Assembly (NCBI GenBank): GCA_017555695.1 | Contig: JAFZFX010000009.1 | Span: 31,107 to 95,106, forward strand | DNA: 64,000 nucleotides | Origin: Alistipes sp. | Lineage (GTDB): Bacteria > Bacteroidota > Bacteroidia > Bacteroidales > Rikenellaceae | Direction of reading: 5' to 3' | Shown here: positions 18,049 through 27,254 of the stretch, piece by piece | Numbering within the stretch: position 1 is the first letter of the stretch | Layout: every line of letters begins with the position of its first letter | The notes under the pieces: generated by a model | Seen by the model: the letters and a program-made list of their open reading frames with translations, nothing else | Told to the model about the DNA's origin: nothing | Database searches by the model: none | Made by a program: the position numbers and the translations under genes

Positions 18049-18090
18049 TAAGAAGAAACGGGCAAAGAGTAATTACAAAAGAGAAAAATT

Positions 18091-18465
18091 ATGAGTTTAA
18101 TAGGAAATATCATCTGGGTAGTATTTGGCGGAGCGTTGCTCTCGCTGGGCTATCTGTTCGGCGGCCTGGTGTTGTGCCTGACTATCGTCGGCATCCCCTT
18201 TGGCGTGCAGATTATGCGTCTGGGTATGTTCGCCTTGTGGCCCTTTGGTGGCGTGGTGAAATCGGCAGACAATGTGGGAGGTTGCCTGCCCGTATTGATG
18301 AATGTACTGTGGATTATCTTCGGCGGCATCGAGGTGGCGCTGGCTCACCTTTCGATGGGCGTAGTGTTCTGCATTACAATCATCGGAATACCCTTCGGTA
18401 TTCAGCACTTCAAGCTGATGATGTATGCGCTGTTGCCTTTTGGTCACCGCGTAGTACGCCGATAG
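18091..18465 (+). CDS. YccF domain-containing inner membrane protein
   Basis: A 124-residue membrane protein made of two copies of the YccF repeat. Each has a hydrophobic helix followed by an IVGIPFGVQIMRLGMFALWPFG-like motif (about residues 30-52 and 90-112, the second being IIGIPFGIQHFKLMMYALLPFG in split form). Function unknown. It follows ilvA by 42 bases with no terminator between and precedes a strong terminator, so it is the last gene of the ilv-leu transcript. Confidence 0.88.
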   Translation: MSLIGNIIWVVFGGALLSLGYLFGGLVLCLTIVGIPFGVQIMRLGMFALWPFGGVVKSADNVGGCLPVLMNVLWIIFGGIEVALAHLSMGVVFCITIIGIPFGIQHFKLMMYALLPFGHRVVRR

Positions 18466-18488
18466 CGAACGCAAAACTAAATAAAAAA

Positions 18489-18527
18489 GTGTCGTATCCT
18501 TTGCGGGGTACGACACTTTTATTTTTG
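18489..18527. terminator. Bidirectional terminator ending the ilv-leu operon
   Basis: Arms GTGTCGTATCC and GGGGTACGACAC pair around a short TTTGC loop, preceded by AAAAAA and followed by TTTTATTTTT. It serves yccF on the plus strand and malQ on the minus strand. Confidence 0.88.
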
Positions 18528-18536
18528 CCTATACAG

Positions 18537-20996
18537 CTACTCCATTCTAAGATGCACCAGGCGGGTGATTGCCTCGTTGGTCTTTTCGGCCGAGAGCAAC
18601 TCCTCTAAAGTGATGTGCATACGATAACGCCAATAGTGGTTCGGGTCGGCAGGGATGTTTATGCGCTCGGCATCGACATCCTCGGCGCGAATATCCTCAT
18701 CCTCCGCGAGCCAATCCTGCAACGGCAGAATGGCAAGGATAGAGTTAGAGCGCATCTGACGCGTGAGTATCTCGCTTGCCACATCGCCCGAACAGTCAGC
18801 GTCAGCCTCGGCCGCACGAGCGAGAACTTCAGTCCAATAACGCTGTGTAAGACAAGCATCCTCACGCCACCAACCTCTGATGGTGGACATATCGTGAGTG
18901 GATGTTGCCGCCACCGAGAAGTAGGGATAAGCCGACACTTCGCCAAAGGCGAGGCCAAACTGCTTGGGCATACGCTCAATCTCGAGCGAGAGAATACGCT
19001 CGGACTCCATAACCTCGGCTACGCAGGCGGGAATCATACCCAAATCTTCGCCGCAGGTGAGCATACGCGAGGCCGCAGAGAGTACACGCAGACGCTTGAT
19101 GGCATTCTTTCGCCACAGGTCGTTGTGGCGGTTATAGTAAAACTCCTCATACAGACGCATATATGCCTGCTGCTGTGCGGGTTCAAGAGCCTCAAACTTG
19201 GCAGTGCGGAAGCCCTCGATGCGGGGGAAATAACGCCCCGCAGCGTATGAATCCTCCAAGAACAGTACATCCGTAGAGAGCATATCTGTGGCTACATCGC
19301 GCTCAACATCAAAGTCAAAGCCAAACGACACAATCTCCTCTACACTATACGGCAACGATGGGTTGAAGTGTCCCAATACAGCACTCTTGGCACCGCGTGG
19401 CACCTCCCAAATGCGGAAGAAGCCAAGGATATGGTCAATACGGTAGGCATCGAAGTAGCGCTCCATCTTCCGCAGACGGGCACACCACCACGCATAGCCA
19501 TCCTCTGCCATACGCGACCAGTTATAGGTTGGGAAGCCCCAATTCTGACCATCCTCCGAGAAGGCATCGGGCGGAGCACCAGCCGACATAGTGCAGTTGT
19601 AGAGTTCGGGGGCACACCACACATCTACGCTGAACGGTGCAACGCCGATGGGGATATCGCCCTTAAGCGCCACGCCCGCATCGTGAGCATAGGCGTTGGC
19701 TGCACGCAACTGCTCGTCGAGCAGATACTGCACAAAGGCATAGAAGTATGTGTGGACACGATTTTTCTCGATATACTCTTTCACCGCCTCCTCGTCGTAG
19801 CTCGAGAGTTCGCCCCAGCGAGAGAACTCCACCGTCGCATATTTATCACGCAGAGCGCAGTAAACCATATATGGCAACAACCAACTGCGGCTCTCGTCGA
19901 AGAAACGAGCAAACGACTCGGCCGAAATGATGCTCTGGCCGCACAGTTCGTACACCTGGTGTAGGAACTCGGTCTTGAGCGCCATCACCGCCTCGTAATC
20001 TACTGCCGCCTTGGCATTGAGTCGGCGGCCTCGCTGTGAGAATTTACGCTTTAGCTCACGCAAAGATTTTGCCGTCGCAGTATCAGTCATCTTTGCACAC
20101 AGCTCTACGGCATCGTTGGGCGAGAGGTAGAGCGGATGGAGAGCAAACGACGAAATGGCATTATAGGGATAGGAGTCGGAGTAGGAGCCATCCTTAGTGG
20201 TGTCATTGACAGGCAAGAGCTGAATCACCGACATACCCGTAGCGGCTGCCCAATCGACCATCAGGCGCAAGTCACCAAAATCACCACTACCCCAACTATG
20301 CTTGCTACGCAACGAAAATACGGGGATAGCAACGCCCGCACCTCGCCAACGCATAGCATCACGCAGACGCAGACCTTTGACCTGCACGCAGGGGAAATTA
20401 TCAGCGGGGAAGCGACGATTCTCGCCCTGCTCATAGCGCTTGAATGAGTGTGTTGCGGCATCCACCACAACAAATTTATACTCCGTCGATGCCACCTCTG
20501 CGGGCAGACTCACACTCCACACCGCATAGGCGAGGGGAGTCATCTCAACAGCTCGCTCGACACACCAACCTCCCAACGCCTCACTCTCGCCTACGATAGC
20601 GAGAGCCTCATCCTTCATCAATGCGGGGGCTGCGACCTCGACACTAATGGGATTTTGCGCCGTATAGGCGACGGCCGGCAGCGTCTGACGACGGAATATG
20701 CACTGCTGAAAGAGCGTAGAGTAGTATGGTCGCTCGATGGGGTTATCGCTCCAACAATCATAGATATGTGCATCAGTATCGCACTCTATACTATGAGAAA
20801 ACTCCTCTCGGCGGAGCGTACTGCCATTAGTGCCCTGCAGCACATATTCGTACTCGGCACCTCGCTCGGCATCGCACTCGGCCACCCACACGCCATTGGC
20901 GCAGGGGGTCATAGCGATTTTTCTGCCATCGGCAAACGCGATTGCAATGACCTCGTCCGAGGCCGTATAATATTCAATTTGAAACCTTATTAACAT
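18537..20996 (-). CDS. malQ: 4-alpha-glucanotransferase (GH77) with N-terminal starch-binding modules
   Basis: Amylomaltase/DPE2-type enzyme that disproportionates maltodextrins in the cytosol. At 819 aa it is longer than E. coli MalQ (about 690). The first 240 residues hold two CBM20-like beta-sandwich modules (FQIEYYTASDEVIAIAFA...; VEVAAPALMKDEALAIVGE followed by LGGW...KFVVVD). The GH77 barrel follows: HSWGSGDFGDL, YPYNAISSFALHPLYLSP, KGDIPIGV, the nucleophile region YRIDHILGFFRIWEVP, LTCGEDLGMIPACV and ATSTHDMSTIRGWW. No signal peptide. No clear TAnnTTTG promoter precedes it, so it may share the receptor gene's transcript 47 bases upstream. Confidence 0.94.
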   Translation of the reverse strand: MLIRFQIEYYTASDEVIAIAFADGRKIAMTPCANGVWVAECDAERGAEYEYVLQGTNGSTLRREEFSHSIECDTDAHIYDCWSDNPIERPYYSTLFQQCIFRRQTLPAVAYTAQNPISVEVAAPALMKDEALAIVGESEALGGWCVERAVEMTPLAYAVWSVSLPAEVASTEYKFVVVDAATHSFKRYEQGENRRFPADNFPCVQVKGLRLRDAMRWRGAGVAIPVFSLRSKHSWGSGDFGDLRLMVDWAAATGMSVIQLLPVNDTTKDGSYSDSYPYNAISSFALHPLYLSPNDAVELCAKMTDTATAKSLRELKRKFSQRGRRLNAKAAVDYEAVMALKTEFLHQVYELCGQSIISAESFARFFDESRSWLLPYMVYCALRDKYATVEFSRWGELSSYDEEAVKEYIEKNRVHTYFYAFVQYLLDEQLRAANAYAHDAGVALKGDIPIGVAPFSVDVWCAPELYNCTMSAGAPPDAFSEDGQNWGFPTYNWSRMAEDGYAWWCARLRKMERYFDAYRIDHILGFFRIWEVPRGAKSAVLGHFNPSLPYSVEEIVSFGFDFDVERDVATDMLSTDVLFLEDSYAAGRYFPRIEGFRTAKFEALEPAQQQAYMRLYEEFYYNRHNDLWRKNAIKRLRVLSAASRMLTCGEDLGMIPACVAEVMESERILSLEIERMPKQFGLAFGEVSAYPYFSVAATSTHDMSTIRGWWREDACLTQRYWTEVLARAAEADADCSGDVASEILTRQMRSNSILAILPLQDWLAEDEDIRAEDVDAERINIPADPNHYWRYRMHITLEELLSAEKTNEAITRLVHLRME

Positions 20997-21043
20997 TGTC
21001 GTTCTATATATCTTTGGGCTTGCTATTTAGGTCAGCCCTCTAA

Positions 21044-23443
21044 CTAAAAGTCTTTACCCACAAATGCCGCACCCGAAGTGACTGCGCCCTTCTGCTCCTT
21101 GCCCGCCGAAGAGTTGAAGTGGTAACTCAACGAGAGGGTTATATTAGGATAGCGCGGTTTGACGAAGGTGGTAGCCTTCAGCGTCTGCGAGTCGCGTATA
21201 TGGTCGTAGCGCGCCGTACGGAACAGATCGTGAGCCACCAGCGCAAGCGACATTTTGTTTTTCAGCAGTTGTTGCCTTATGGCAAGGTCGAAGTAACAAT
21301 AGGCCTCCTCGCGACCCTGAGTCAGGACGGTCGGACCTACGAAGTTGGCATCGAACTGCATACGGGTTGTAGGCGAAAGCGTGAAGTTATTTATCCACGA
21401 TGCAGCGTAGCTCGTATTCTCGGAGTCGGTGCTGCCAACAAAATCGGCCATAAACTTATAGTGGAACAGGCTACCATTCATCGTCATACTCCACCAACGG
21501 GTGTTGCGAGTCTGCAGGTTGGCCTCGATACCCATCGTGCGGTCCACACCCGCATTGATAAGCGAGTCGAGTGTCACACCAGGCTCATACGCCACACGGA
21601 TAAGGTCATAAACACCACGGCGGTGACGATAGAAGCCCGACACAGAGAGCGAATTGGAGTTCTTGAAGCTCTTGCGGTAGCCCACCTCTGCCGAGTGGAT
21701 ATACTCGGGAGCAAGGTCGGGGTTACCTGTCAGGCGTGTATAGTAGTCCTTATATGTGATGTAGGGCTCCAACTTCCATACGCCAGCGCGGTTGGTGCGG
21801 TAAGAGTAGCCCGCAGTGATGGTGTTGCCATTGCCTGCATCGTAGGCTATATGGGTCGAGGGGAAGAGCTCCAGGCGCTTCACATCGCGATCGGCACCCT
21901 CGAAATCGATTGTAAGCACATCGTGCATATTGTCAGCACGCACACCCGCATCGAGTGTCACGGGGCCGAACTTATCGGTGAACATCACATAGGCCGAGTG
22001 AATCTGTCGGCGGTAGTAGAAGGGGGTGTACAAATCCTCCTGCCACTCGTAGTCCTGCACCTCGCGGTTCCAATAGCGGATATTGTAGTTGCCATGCTCG
22101 CTATACGATGTGTACTGATAGCCCAACTCCATCTTGCCACCCTCGCGGTAGTTGAGTTCGTAGTTGGCCGAGCCATCAAAGTCCCAATGGTGTTCCGACT
22201 CGTAGCCACGCGTACCCTCCCAACGGGCACCTGACAGCTCGAAGAGGTTACTCTCAGTGTACTCCAGCGAATACCAATCGTAGCGCATACGGCTATCGAG
22301 CGAGATTTTGTCGCCTCTATCGTTGAGTTTCCACACATAGTCAAACGATGCCTGACCGATGTGCTTCTCGATGTAGTTGTGGTCGTGGCTGTCGTATATG
22401 GCATCGTTAATCACAACACCACCCTGCTCACGATGCTCGTCATAGAGCATATCGCCACCATTGAGCCAGCGGGTCATACCGCCCTGCACCTCGACCGTAA
22501 GCGCGTGGTTGGATTTATTGAACTCCCAGCCCACACGGCCTATCTGCGAGTCGGTGCTACGGTAGCGGCTACCGTCGGCATCGGATGTGGTGATGTAGTC
22601 ATCGACGATGGTGGTCTTAAGCTGGCGGAACTCACTCTCGTCCTTGAGTTGTGAGCCTGCATAGCCCACATACCAGCGATTTGCACCCTTGCGGTAGCCA
22701 AACAACAGGTCGCTGTTCCAAGTGCCGATAGTGCTGGCCGAGAGGTTTACCGAGCCACTGAAGCCCTGCTTATTGTCGTTCTTGGTGATGATATTCACGA
22801 TACCCACATCGCCATCGGTCTTATACTTGGCCGAGGGCGTAGTGATAATCTCAATATCGGCAATATTTGCTGCGGCAATCTGATTGAGCGCCTGCGTGCC
22901 CTCCAGCATACTCGGCTTGCCATCTACATAGACCAAAAAGCCCGTACTACCACGAAACGAGAGGTTGCCGTCAGCATCTATTCTGACCGAAGGTGCCGAC
23001 TTCAGTACATCGACAGCCGTACCGCCCGAAGCCGACAACGAGGCCGAGCCGCTGATGCGCTGGCGGTCGAGTTTATATACAATCTTACTGCGTTCACCCT
23101 CGACGACGACCTCCTTGAGGCCTGTTTCGACCATACTGAGCGCTATCTCGCCAAGGTCAATCTTGGCGCCACGGCTGAAAGTGAGCTTATCACTCGTATA
23201 GGGTTGGTAGCCAACGACCATAATCGTCAGGTAGAAGCTACCATCACGCACATTATCAAGTGTAAATTTGCCCTCTCGCACTGCTGTCGAAGCCACCGTC
23301 TTGTTGTCGGCATCGACCACTACTACATCGGCATAATCAATCGCTTTGCGGGTGGTGGCATCGACAACACGGCCCGTAACGCTCTGGGCATAGGTAGCGA
23401 CACAACACATCATCGCACAAATCACAAGTAGTAAATCTCTCAT
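21044..23443 (-). CDS. TonB-dependent receptor-like outer membrane beta-barrel protein (PF14905 type)
   Basis: Exported outer-membrane protein of about 799 residues from ATG 23443. An in-frame TTG three codons upstream is rejected because the signal peptide (MRDLLLVICAMMCCVATYAQ) starts at the ATG. A carboxypeptidase-regulatory-like domain follows (VTGRVVDATTRKAIDYADVVVVD), then a plug (GGTAVDVLKSAPSVRIDADGNLSFRG...YVDGKPSMLEG) and a barrel ending in a Bacteroidetes-type C-terminal beta-strand region. No SusD partner is adjacent, so the substrate is unknown. A strong promoter lies upstream. Confidence 0.88.
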   Translation of the reverse strand: MRDLLLVICAMMCCVATYAQSVTGRVVDATTRKAIDYADVVVVDADNKTVASTAVREGKFTLDNVRDGSFYLTIMVVGYQPYTSDKLTFSRGAKIDLGEIALSMVETGLKEVVVEGERSKIVYKLDRQRISGSASLSASGGTAVDVLKSAPSVRIDADGNLSFRGSTGFLVYVDGKPSMLEGTQALNQIAAANIADIEIITTPSAKYKTDGDVGIVNIITKNDNKQGFSGSVNLSASTIGTWNSDLLFGYRKGANRWYVGYAGSQLKDESEFRQLKTTIVDDYITTSDADGSRYRSTDSQIGRVGWEFNKSNHALTVEVQGGMTRWLNGGDMLYDEHREQGGVVINDAIYDSHDHNYIEKHIGQASFDYVWKLNDRGDKISLDSRMRYDWYSLEYTESNLFELSGARWEGTRGYESEHHWDFDGSANYELNYREGGKMELGYQYTSYSEHGNYNIRYWNREVQDYEWQEDLYTPFYYRRQIHSAYVMFTDKFGPVTLDAGVRADNMHDVLTIDFEGADRDVKRLELFPSTHIAYDAGNGNTITAGYSYRTNRAGVWKLEPYITYKDYYTRLTGNPDLAPEYIHSAEVGYRKSFKNSNSLSVSGFYRHRRGVYDLIRVAYEPGVTLDSLINAGVDRTMGIEANLQTRNTRWWSMTMNGSLFHYKFMADFVGSTDSENTSYAASWINNFTLSPTTRMQFDANFVGPTVLTQGREEAYCYFDLAIRQQLLKNKMSLALVAHDLFRTARYDHIRDSQTLKATTFVKPRYPNITLSLSYHFNSSAGKEQKGAVTSGAAFVGKDF

Positions 23444-23509
23444 CTCTGTCAAGTTATGTGGTTAGTATAACATAAAAAAGCGGCCGCAAGCGACCACCAT
23501 TGCATTTGT

Positions 23510-23541
23510 CAAAGATAGAAAAAAATTGGCTCACCAACAAA
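23510..23541 (-). promoter_or_regulatory. Promoter of the receptor gene
   Basis: Read on the minus strand, TATCTTTG (23510-23517) is an exact TAnnTTTG and TTTG (23538-23541) sits exactly 20 bases upstream, the full Bacteroidetes -33/-7 pair. It points at the receptor ATG at 23443. Confidence 0.78.
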
Positions 23542-23574
23542 TCATTACGCCAATATTACACGCCTCGTCAAACA

Positions 23575-23607
23575 AAAGGCCCGCCCCTTGGGGGAGCGAG
23601 CCTTATA
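23575..23607 (-). terminator. Terminator after the sugar permease gene
   Basis: On the minus strand an imperfect hairpin of about 12 bp (AAGGCTCGCTCCC and GGGCGGGCCTT arms) is followed by TTGTTTG. It lies just past the stop codon of the permease and before the receptor promoter. Confidence 0.7.
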
Positions 23608-23627
23608 GCATAATCGAGCAATGGAGA

Positions 23628-24638
23628 TTAGTTTCCGCCCGACATTACAATCAGCGCCAAGCCTGCGATGAAGAAGAGGAACATCACGCCCAACAGAGTG
23701 TCGGTCTTGCGGTCGCTACCCTTAAACTCCTTCCAGATGAATACACCCCAAATGGCGGCAATCATAGGAGCGCCCTGACCCAAGGCGTAAGAGATGGCGG
23801 CACCAGCCTTACCCGCAGCAATATAGCTGAAGGCTGTACCCAAGCACCATACGTCACCACCCAAAACACCAACCAAGTGTGTAGAGAGCGAGCCCTTGAA
23901 GTATTCGCTATACGATACGGGCGCACCAACAAACGGGCGGCGCATAACGAGTGTATTGAATACGAAGTTGCTCAACAAAACACCAATCGAGAATACGAAT
24001 ATAGCCGAGTAGGGGGTAAGCATACCCGCTGTAGGCTGCTCGAAGTTATCCAAATCCATAGCCGCGGCAACGAAGCGGTAGAAGCACGACATCAGCACAC
24101 CAGCCACCATCGAGAGGATGATACCCTTGCGGTTAGCGGCGTTCTTCTCGCCACTCTTGCTCATTCGGCCCGACGCGATACCGTTGCAGATGACAGCCAC
24201 AACGATGAGCGCCACACCTAGGAAGAGCAACATCGGGTCACCCTTCGGAGCGCCTATATAGTTAATAATCACACCCAACACGAGAGCCAAACCAACACCC
24301 AAGGGGAAGGCCACAGCCATACCAGCCAACGACACCGAAGCCGAAAGCAGGATGTTAGATGCGTTGAAGATGATACCGCCCAGCAGTACGCTCAAGATTC
24401 CCGAACCCTTAGCCTGCATCAAATCCTCAACGAAGGGACGACCCTGCTCGCCGATGCTACCCATCGTAAGGCCAAGCAGAAGCGCGAACAGCACCATACC
24501 GATTACATAGTCCCAATAGAAAAGTTCGTAACGCCAAGTCTTGCCAGCGAGTTTCTGTGTATTACCCCACGAGCCCCAACAGAACATCGTGATAAAGCAG
24601 AATACGACTGCTAAAAGATAACTGTGTACAATAAACAT
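23628..24638 (-). CDS. DMT-superfamily sugar permease (GRP/RhaT-like), probable ribose uptake
   Basis: Polytopic inner-membrane protein (336 aa, about ten hydrophobic segments) of the DMT superfamily. It resembles the glucose/ribose porter and ureide permease-like groups: FCWGSWGNTQKLAGKTWRYELFYWDYVIG at the start (here as motif), internal repeat LGGIIFNASNILLSAS, and GGDVWCLGTAFSYIAAGKAG. It lies 20 bases after rbsK on the same strand, and in Bacteroides such permeases accompany ribokinases. Ribose is therefore the likely substrate, by context only. A terminator follows. Confidence 0.8.
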   Translation of the reverse strand: MFIVHSYLLAVVFCFITMFCWGSWGNTQKLAGKTWRYELFYWDYVIGMVLFALLLGLTMGSIGEQGRPFVEDLMQAKGSGILSVLLGGIIFNASNILLSASVSLAGMAVAFPLGVGLALVLGVIINYIGAPKGDPMLLFLGVALIVVAVICNGIASGRMSKSGEKNAANRKGIILSMVAGVLMSCFYRFVAAAMDLDNFEQPTAGMLTPYSAIFVFSIGVLLSNFVFNTLVMRRPFVGAPVSYSEYFKGSLSTHLVGVLGGDVWCLGTAFSYIAAGKAGAAISYALGQGAPMIAAIWGVFIWKEFKGSDRKTDTLLGVMFLFFIAGLALIVMSGGN

Positions 24639-24658
24639 AATTTAACTTTTTTAGGTTA

Positions 24659-25591
24659 TTACTTCTTCTTACGCAGGAACTCCTGTACCTCCTCGCGTGT
24701 AGGAGCTGCGGGCTGTGCGCCCATACGGGTTACACTGATGGCAGCTGCGGCACTCGCCTCGCGCACGGCATCAATCACCGAGCGACCCTCCGACATAACG
24801 CTGACCAACACGCCGTTGAATGTGTCGCCAGCGGCGGTAGTATCCACAGCCTCGACCTTGCGAGCCTCGACACGCATAAACATTGCACCGTCGTAAACCA
24901 TTGCGCCGTCGCTACCCAATGTGACGATGACATTACGCGGACCCATATCGTAGAGAGCCTGGGCGGCACGCTGTGCAGTGAGCATATCCTTAACCTCGAT
25001 GCCCGTCAGACGCGATGCCTCGCTACGGTTGGGCGTAATCAAGTAGAGGCTCTTCAACAACTCCTCGCTGAGGGGTTCTGCAGGTGCGGGTGCAGGGTTC
25101 AACACCACGGGAATACCCGCCTCGGCAGCCATCTTGGCTACATAGGTAACGGTCTCGACGGGAGTCTCCAACTGCATAAGCACGATGCTGGCACTCTTAA
25201 TCTCGTCGGCCGCTACATCAATGTCGGCGGGCGTAAGGTGCATATTGGCACCCGAAGCCACAACGATGCAGTTCTCGGCATTGCTGTCAATAGTAATCAG
25301 CGCTACACCCGACGGATGCTCCTTATCGACAAACACATAGTCAGTAACGATGCCGTCCTGCTTCATCGATTCGCGCACCTGACGGCCAAACAAATCGTCG
25401 CCCGTCTTGGCCACAAACACAACTCGGTTACCATAGCGAGCCGCTGCAACAGCCTGATTGGCACCCTTACCTCCTGCATTCATAAAGAAGTCGCCACCCA
25501 ACACCGTCTCACCGCCTGCGGGCAAGTGCGATGTCTTGACAACCATATCGGTATTACTGCTACCTACAACAACAATAGTCTTCTTTCGCAT
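24659..25591 (-). CDS. rbsK: Ribokinase
   Basis: PfkB-family kinase that phosphorylates ribose at O5. Signatures: N-terminal VVVGSSNTDMVV; GGKGANQAVAAARYG near residue 40, the first PfkB motif; and VDTTAAGDTFNGVL near 250 with the catalytic Asp and anion-hole glycines. I chose ATG 25591 (MRKKTIVVVG) over 25606. The predicted transcription start, about 25612, would leave almost no leader for the longer form. Operon with the permease downstream. Confidence 0.93.
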   Translation of the reverse strand: MRKKTIVVVGSSNTDMVVKTSHLPAGGETVLGGDFFMNAGGKGANQAVAAARYGNRVVFVAKTGDDLFGRQVRESMKQDGIVTDYVFVDKEHPSGVALITIDSNAENCIVVASGANMHLTPADIDVAADEIKSASIVLMQLETPVETVTYVAKMAAEAGIPVVLNPAPAPAEPLSEELLKSLYLITPNRSEASRLTGIEVKDMLTAQRAAQALYDMGPRNVIVTLGSDGAMVYDGAMFMRVEARKVEAVDTTAAGDTFNGVLVSVMSEGRSVIDAVREASAAAAISVTRMGAQPAAPTREEVQEFLRKKK

Positions 25592-25607
25592 AGTTTTAAG
25601 TTTCATC

Positions 25608-25631
25608 TATCCTATCCCCAAAGATAGGATA
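25608..25631 (-). promoter_or_regulatory. Palindromic operator overlapping the rbsK promoter
   Basis: A perfect inverted repeat: TATCCTATC, 6-base spacer CCCAAA, GATAGGATA. On the minus strand the -7 box TATCTTTG (25619-25626) lies inside it, spanning the spacer and half of one arm. A bound dimeric repressor would block RNA polymerase at the ribokinase/permease operon. No regulator gene lies within the window nearby. Confidence 0.65.
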
Positions 25632-25644
25632 TTTATGTCAATAT

Positions 25645-25682
25645 AACAAAAAATAGCGAGCAACTTTTATGCCCGCTATTTA
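25645..25682 (-). terminator. Terminator after deoD
   Basis: Arms AAATAGCG(a)GCA and TGC(c)CGCTATTT form a hairpin with a 7-base loop. On the minus strand it is followed by a T-rich run. It ends the NagB-PIG-L, nagB, deoD transcript before the rbsK promoter. Confidence 0.78.
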
Positions 25683-25704
25683 TCGTTGAATCTAAAATTC
25701 GCTC

Positions 25705-26415
25705 TTAGATGATATCAAACGCTATCTCCATCATATTCGTGAAGCTCGTCTGGCGCTGCTCGGCCGAACACGATGTACCGTGAACGAGCGAGTCAGAGAT
25801 GGTGCAGATGCAGAGAGCCTGATTGCCACTGCGTGCCGCATTCATATAGAGAGCCGCAGCCTCCATCTCAACGGCCAAAACACCCATCTTCTGCCAAGCC
25901 TTCCAGCCATCAGCTGAATCGCCATAGAACACATCGCTCGAAAGCAGGTTGCCGACCTTGTAGTCGATGCCCATACTCTCGGCCTTCTCCACTGCGGCAC
26001 GAGCCATAGCGAAGTCGGCAATGGGAGCGAATGTTCCAGGCAGGCCATACTGCGCGCCATAGTTCGAGTCGGTACAAGCACCAACGCCTATGACCACATC
26101 GCCCAACGCCAAATCGGCATTGTATGCGCCCGCAGAGCCTGTGCGGATGATGCGCTTGACGCCATAGAAGTTAAACAGTTCGTATGTGTAGATGCCAATC
26201 GAGGGCATACCCATACCGTGGCCCTGCACCGACACACGCTTACCCTTATACTCTCCCGTATAGCCGAGCATACCTCTGACGGCATTGTACTGCACGGGGT
26301 TCTCCAGGAAACGCTCTGCCATAAACTTGGCACGCAGGGGGTCACCCGCCATAATCACGCGGTCGGCAATCTCGCCCTCTTTCGCCCCGATATGTGGTGT
26401 AGGAACTACTGACAT
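25705..26415 (-). CDS. deoD: Purine nucleoside phosphorylase, hexameric DeoD type
   Basis: Cleaves purine (deoxy)nucleosides with phosphate, releasing base and (deoxy)ribose 1-phosphate. The 236-aa length and motifs match Deo[27 protein letters not shown] (here abbreviated; phosphate-binding loop), [35 protein letters not shown], and [10 protein letters not shown] with the catalytic Asp. It is 13 bases after nagB. Freed ribose phosphate may connect functionally with the neighbouring ribokinase operon. Confidence 0.96.
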   Translation of the reverse strand: MSVVPTPHIGAKEGEIADRVIMAGDPLRAKFMAERFLENPVQYNAVRGMLGYTGEYKGKRVSVQGHGMGMPSIGIYTYELFNFYGVKRIIRTGSAGAYNADLALGDVVIGVGACTDSNYGAQYGLPGTFAPIADFAMARAAVEKAESMGIDYKVGNLLSSDVFYGDSADGWKAWQKMGVLAVEMEAAALYMNAARSGNQALCICTISDSLVHGTSCSAEQRQTSFTNMMEIAFDII

Positions 26416-26428
26416 AACTTACTACAGA

Positions 26429-27220
26429 TTACAAATTGTCCTTCTCAATATCCTTGAAGTAGCGGTAGGTATTAACCTTCAACTCGCCAACAGCGGGCTC
26501 GTCGCATACCAAGATGCCCTTGGGGTGCATCTGCAACGCTGTGATAGTCCAAGCGTGTGATACATCGCCCTCAACGCAGTGCTGAACTGCGCGAGCCTTC
26601 TTGTGACCCAGAGCCAATACCAACACCTGCTTTGCAGCGCAAACTGTACCTACACCTACTGTGAGAGCCAACTTGGGAACCTTGTTTACATCGTTGTCGA
26701 AGAAACGAGAGTTCACGATGATTGTATCCTCGGTCAAAGTCTTGATGCGTGTGCGTGAATTGAGTGAAGAGAAGGGCTCGTTGAAAGCCAAGTGGCCATC
26801 CTCACCAACACCACCGATGAAGAGGTCGATGCCACCAGCAGCCTCGATGCGCTTCTCATAACCCTCGCACTCGGCAGTCAAATCCTCGGCGTTACCGTTC
26901 AAGATGTTTACATTCTCGGGCTTGATGTCGATGTGTGAGAAAAAGTTGTTCCACATAAATGAGTGGTAGCTCTCGGGGTGCTCCTCGGGCAAACCAACAT
27001 ACTCGTCCATATTGAATGTAACAACATTCTTGAACGATACCTTACCAGCCTTGTAGAGGTTAATCAACTCGGCATACATACCCAACGGAGTTGAACCTGT
27101 GGGCAAACCCAATACAAAAGGCTCGCTGCAAACAGCAGCCTTAGCGTTAATCTGCGCGGCAACATAGTTAGCTGCCCAACGGCCAGCCTCGGCCGCATTA
27201 TTCTCAATAATTACTCTCAT
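26429..27220 (-). CDS. nagB: Glucosamine-6-phosphate deaminase
   Basis: Converts glucosamine 6-phosphate to fructose 6-phosphate and ammonia, central in amino-sugar use. The 263 residues contain all catalytic signatures: [21 protein letters not shown] (catalytic Asp), [14 protein letters not shown] (Asp, His and Glu of the active site), and [12 protein letters not shown] near the allosteric region. It lies immediately downstream of the NagB/PIG-L fusion gene, whose own NagB-like domain lacks two of these residues. Confidence 0.96.
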   Translation of the reverse strand: MRVIIENNAAEAGRWAANYVAAQINAKAAVCSEPFVLGLPTGSTPLGMYAELINLYKAGKVSFKNVVTFNMDEYVGLPEEHPESYHSFMWNNFFSHIDIKPENVNILNGNAEDLTAECEGYEKRIEAAGGIDLFIGGVGEDGHLAFNEPFSSLNSRTRIKTLTEDTIIVNSRFFDNDVNKVPKLALTVGVGTVCAAKQVLVLALGHKKARAVQHCVEGDVSHAWTITALQMHPKGILVCDEPAVGELKVNTYRYFKDIEKDNL

Positions 27221-27254
27221 TTTTTTGTTTTATTTTAGTTGTTTATGTTTTCAA

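Noticed and set aside
21009-21016. Plus-strand TATCTTTG between the receptor gene and malQ, suggesting a forward promoter
   Set aside because: It would read antisense into the receptor gene, has no TTTG at the right distance (nearest is 27 bases away), and no forward gene follows.
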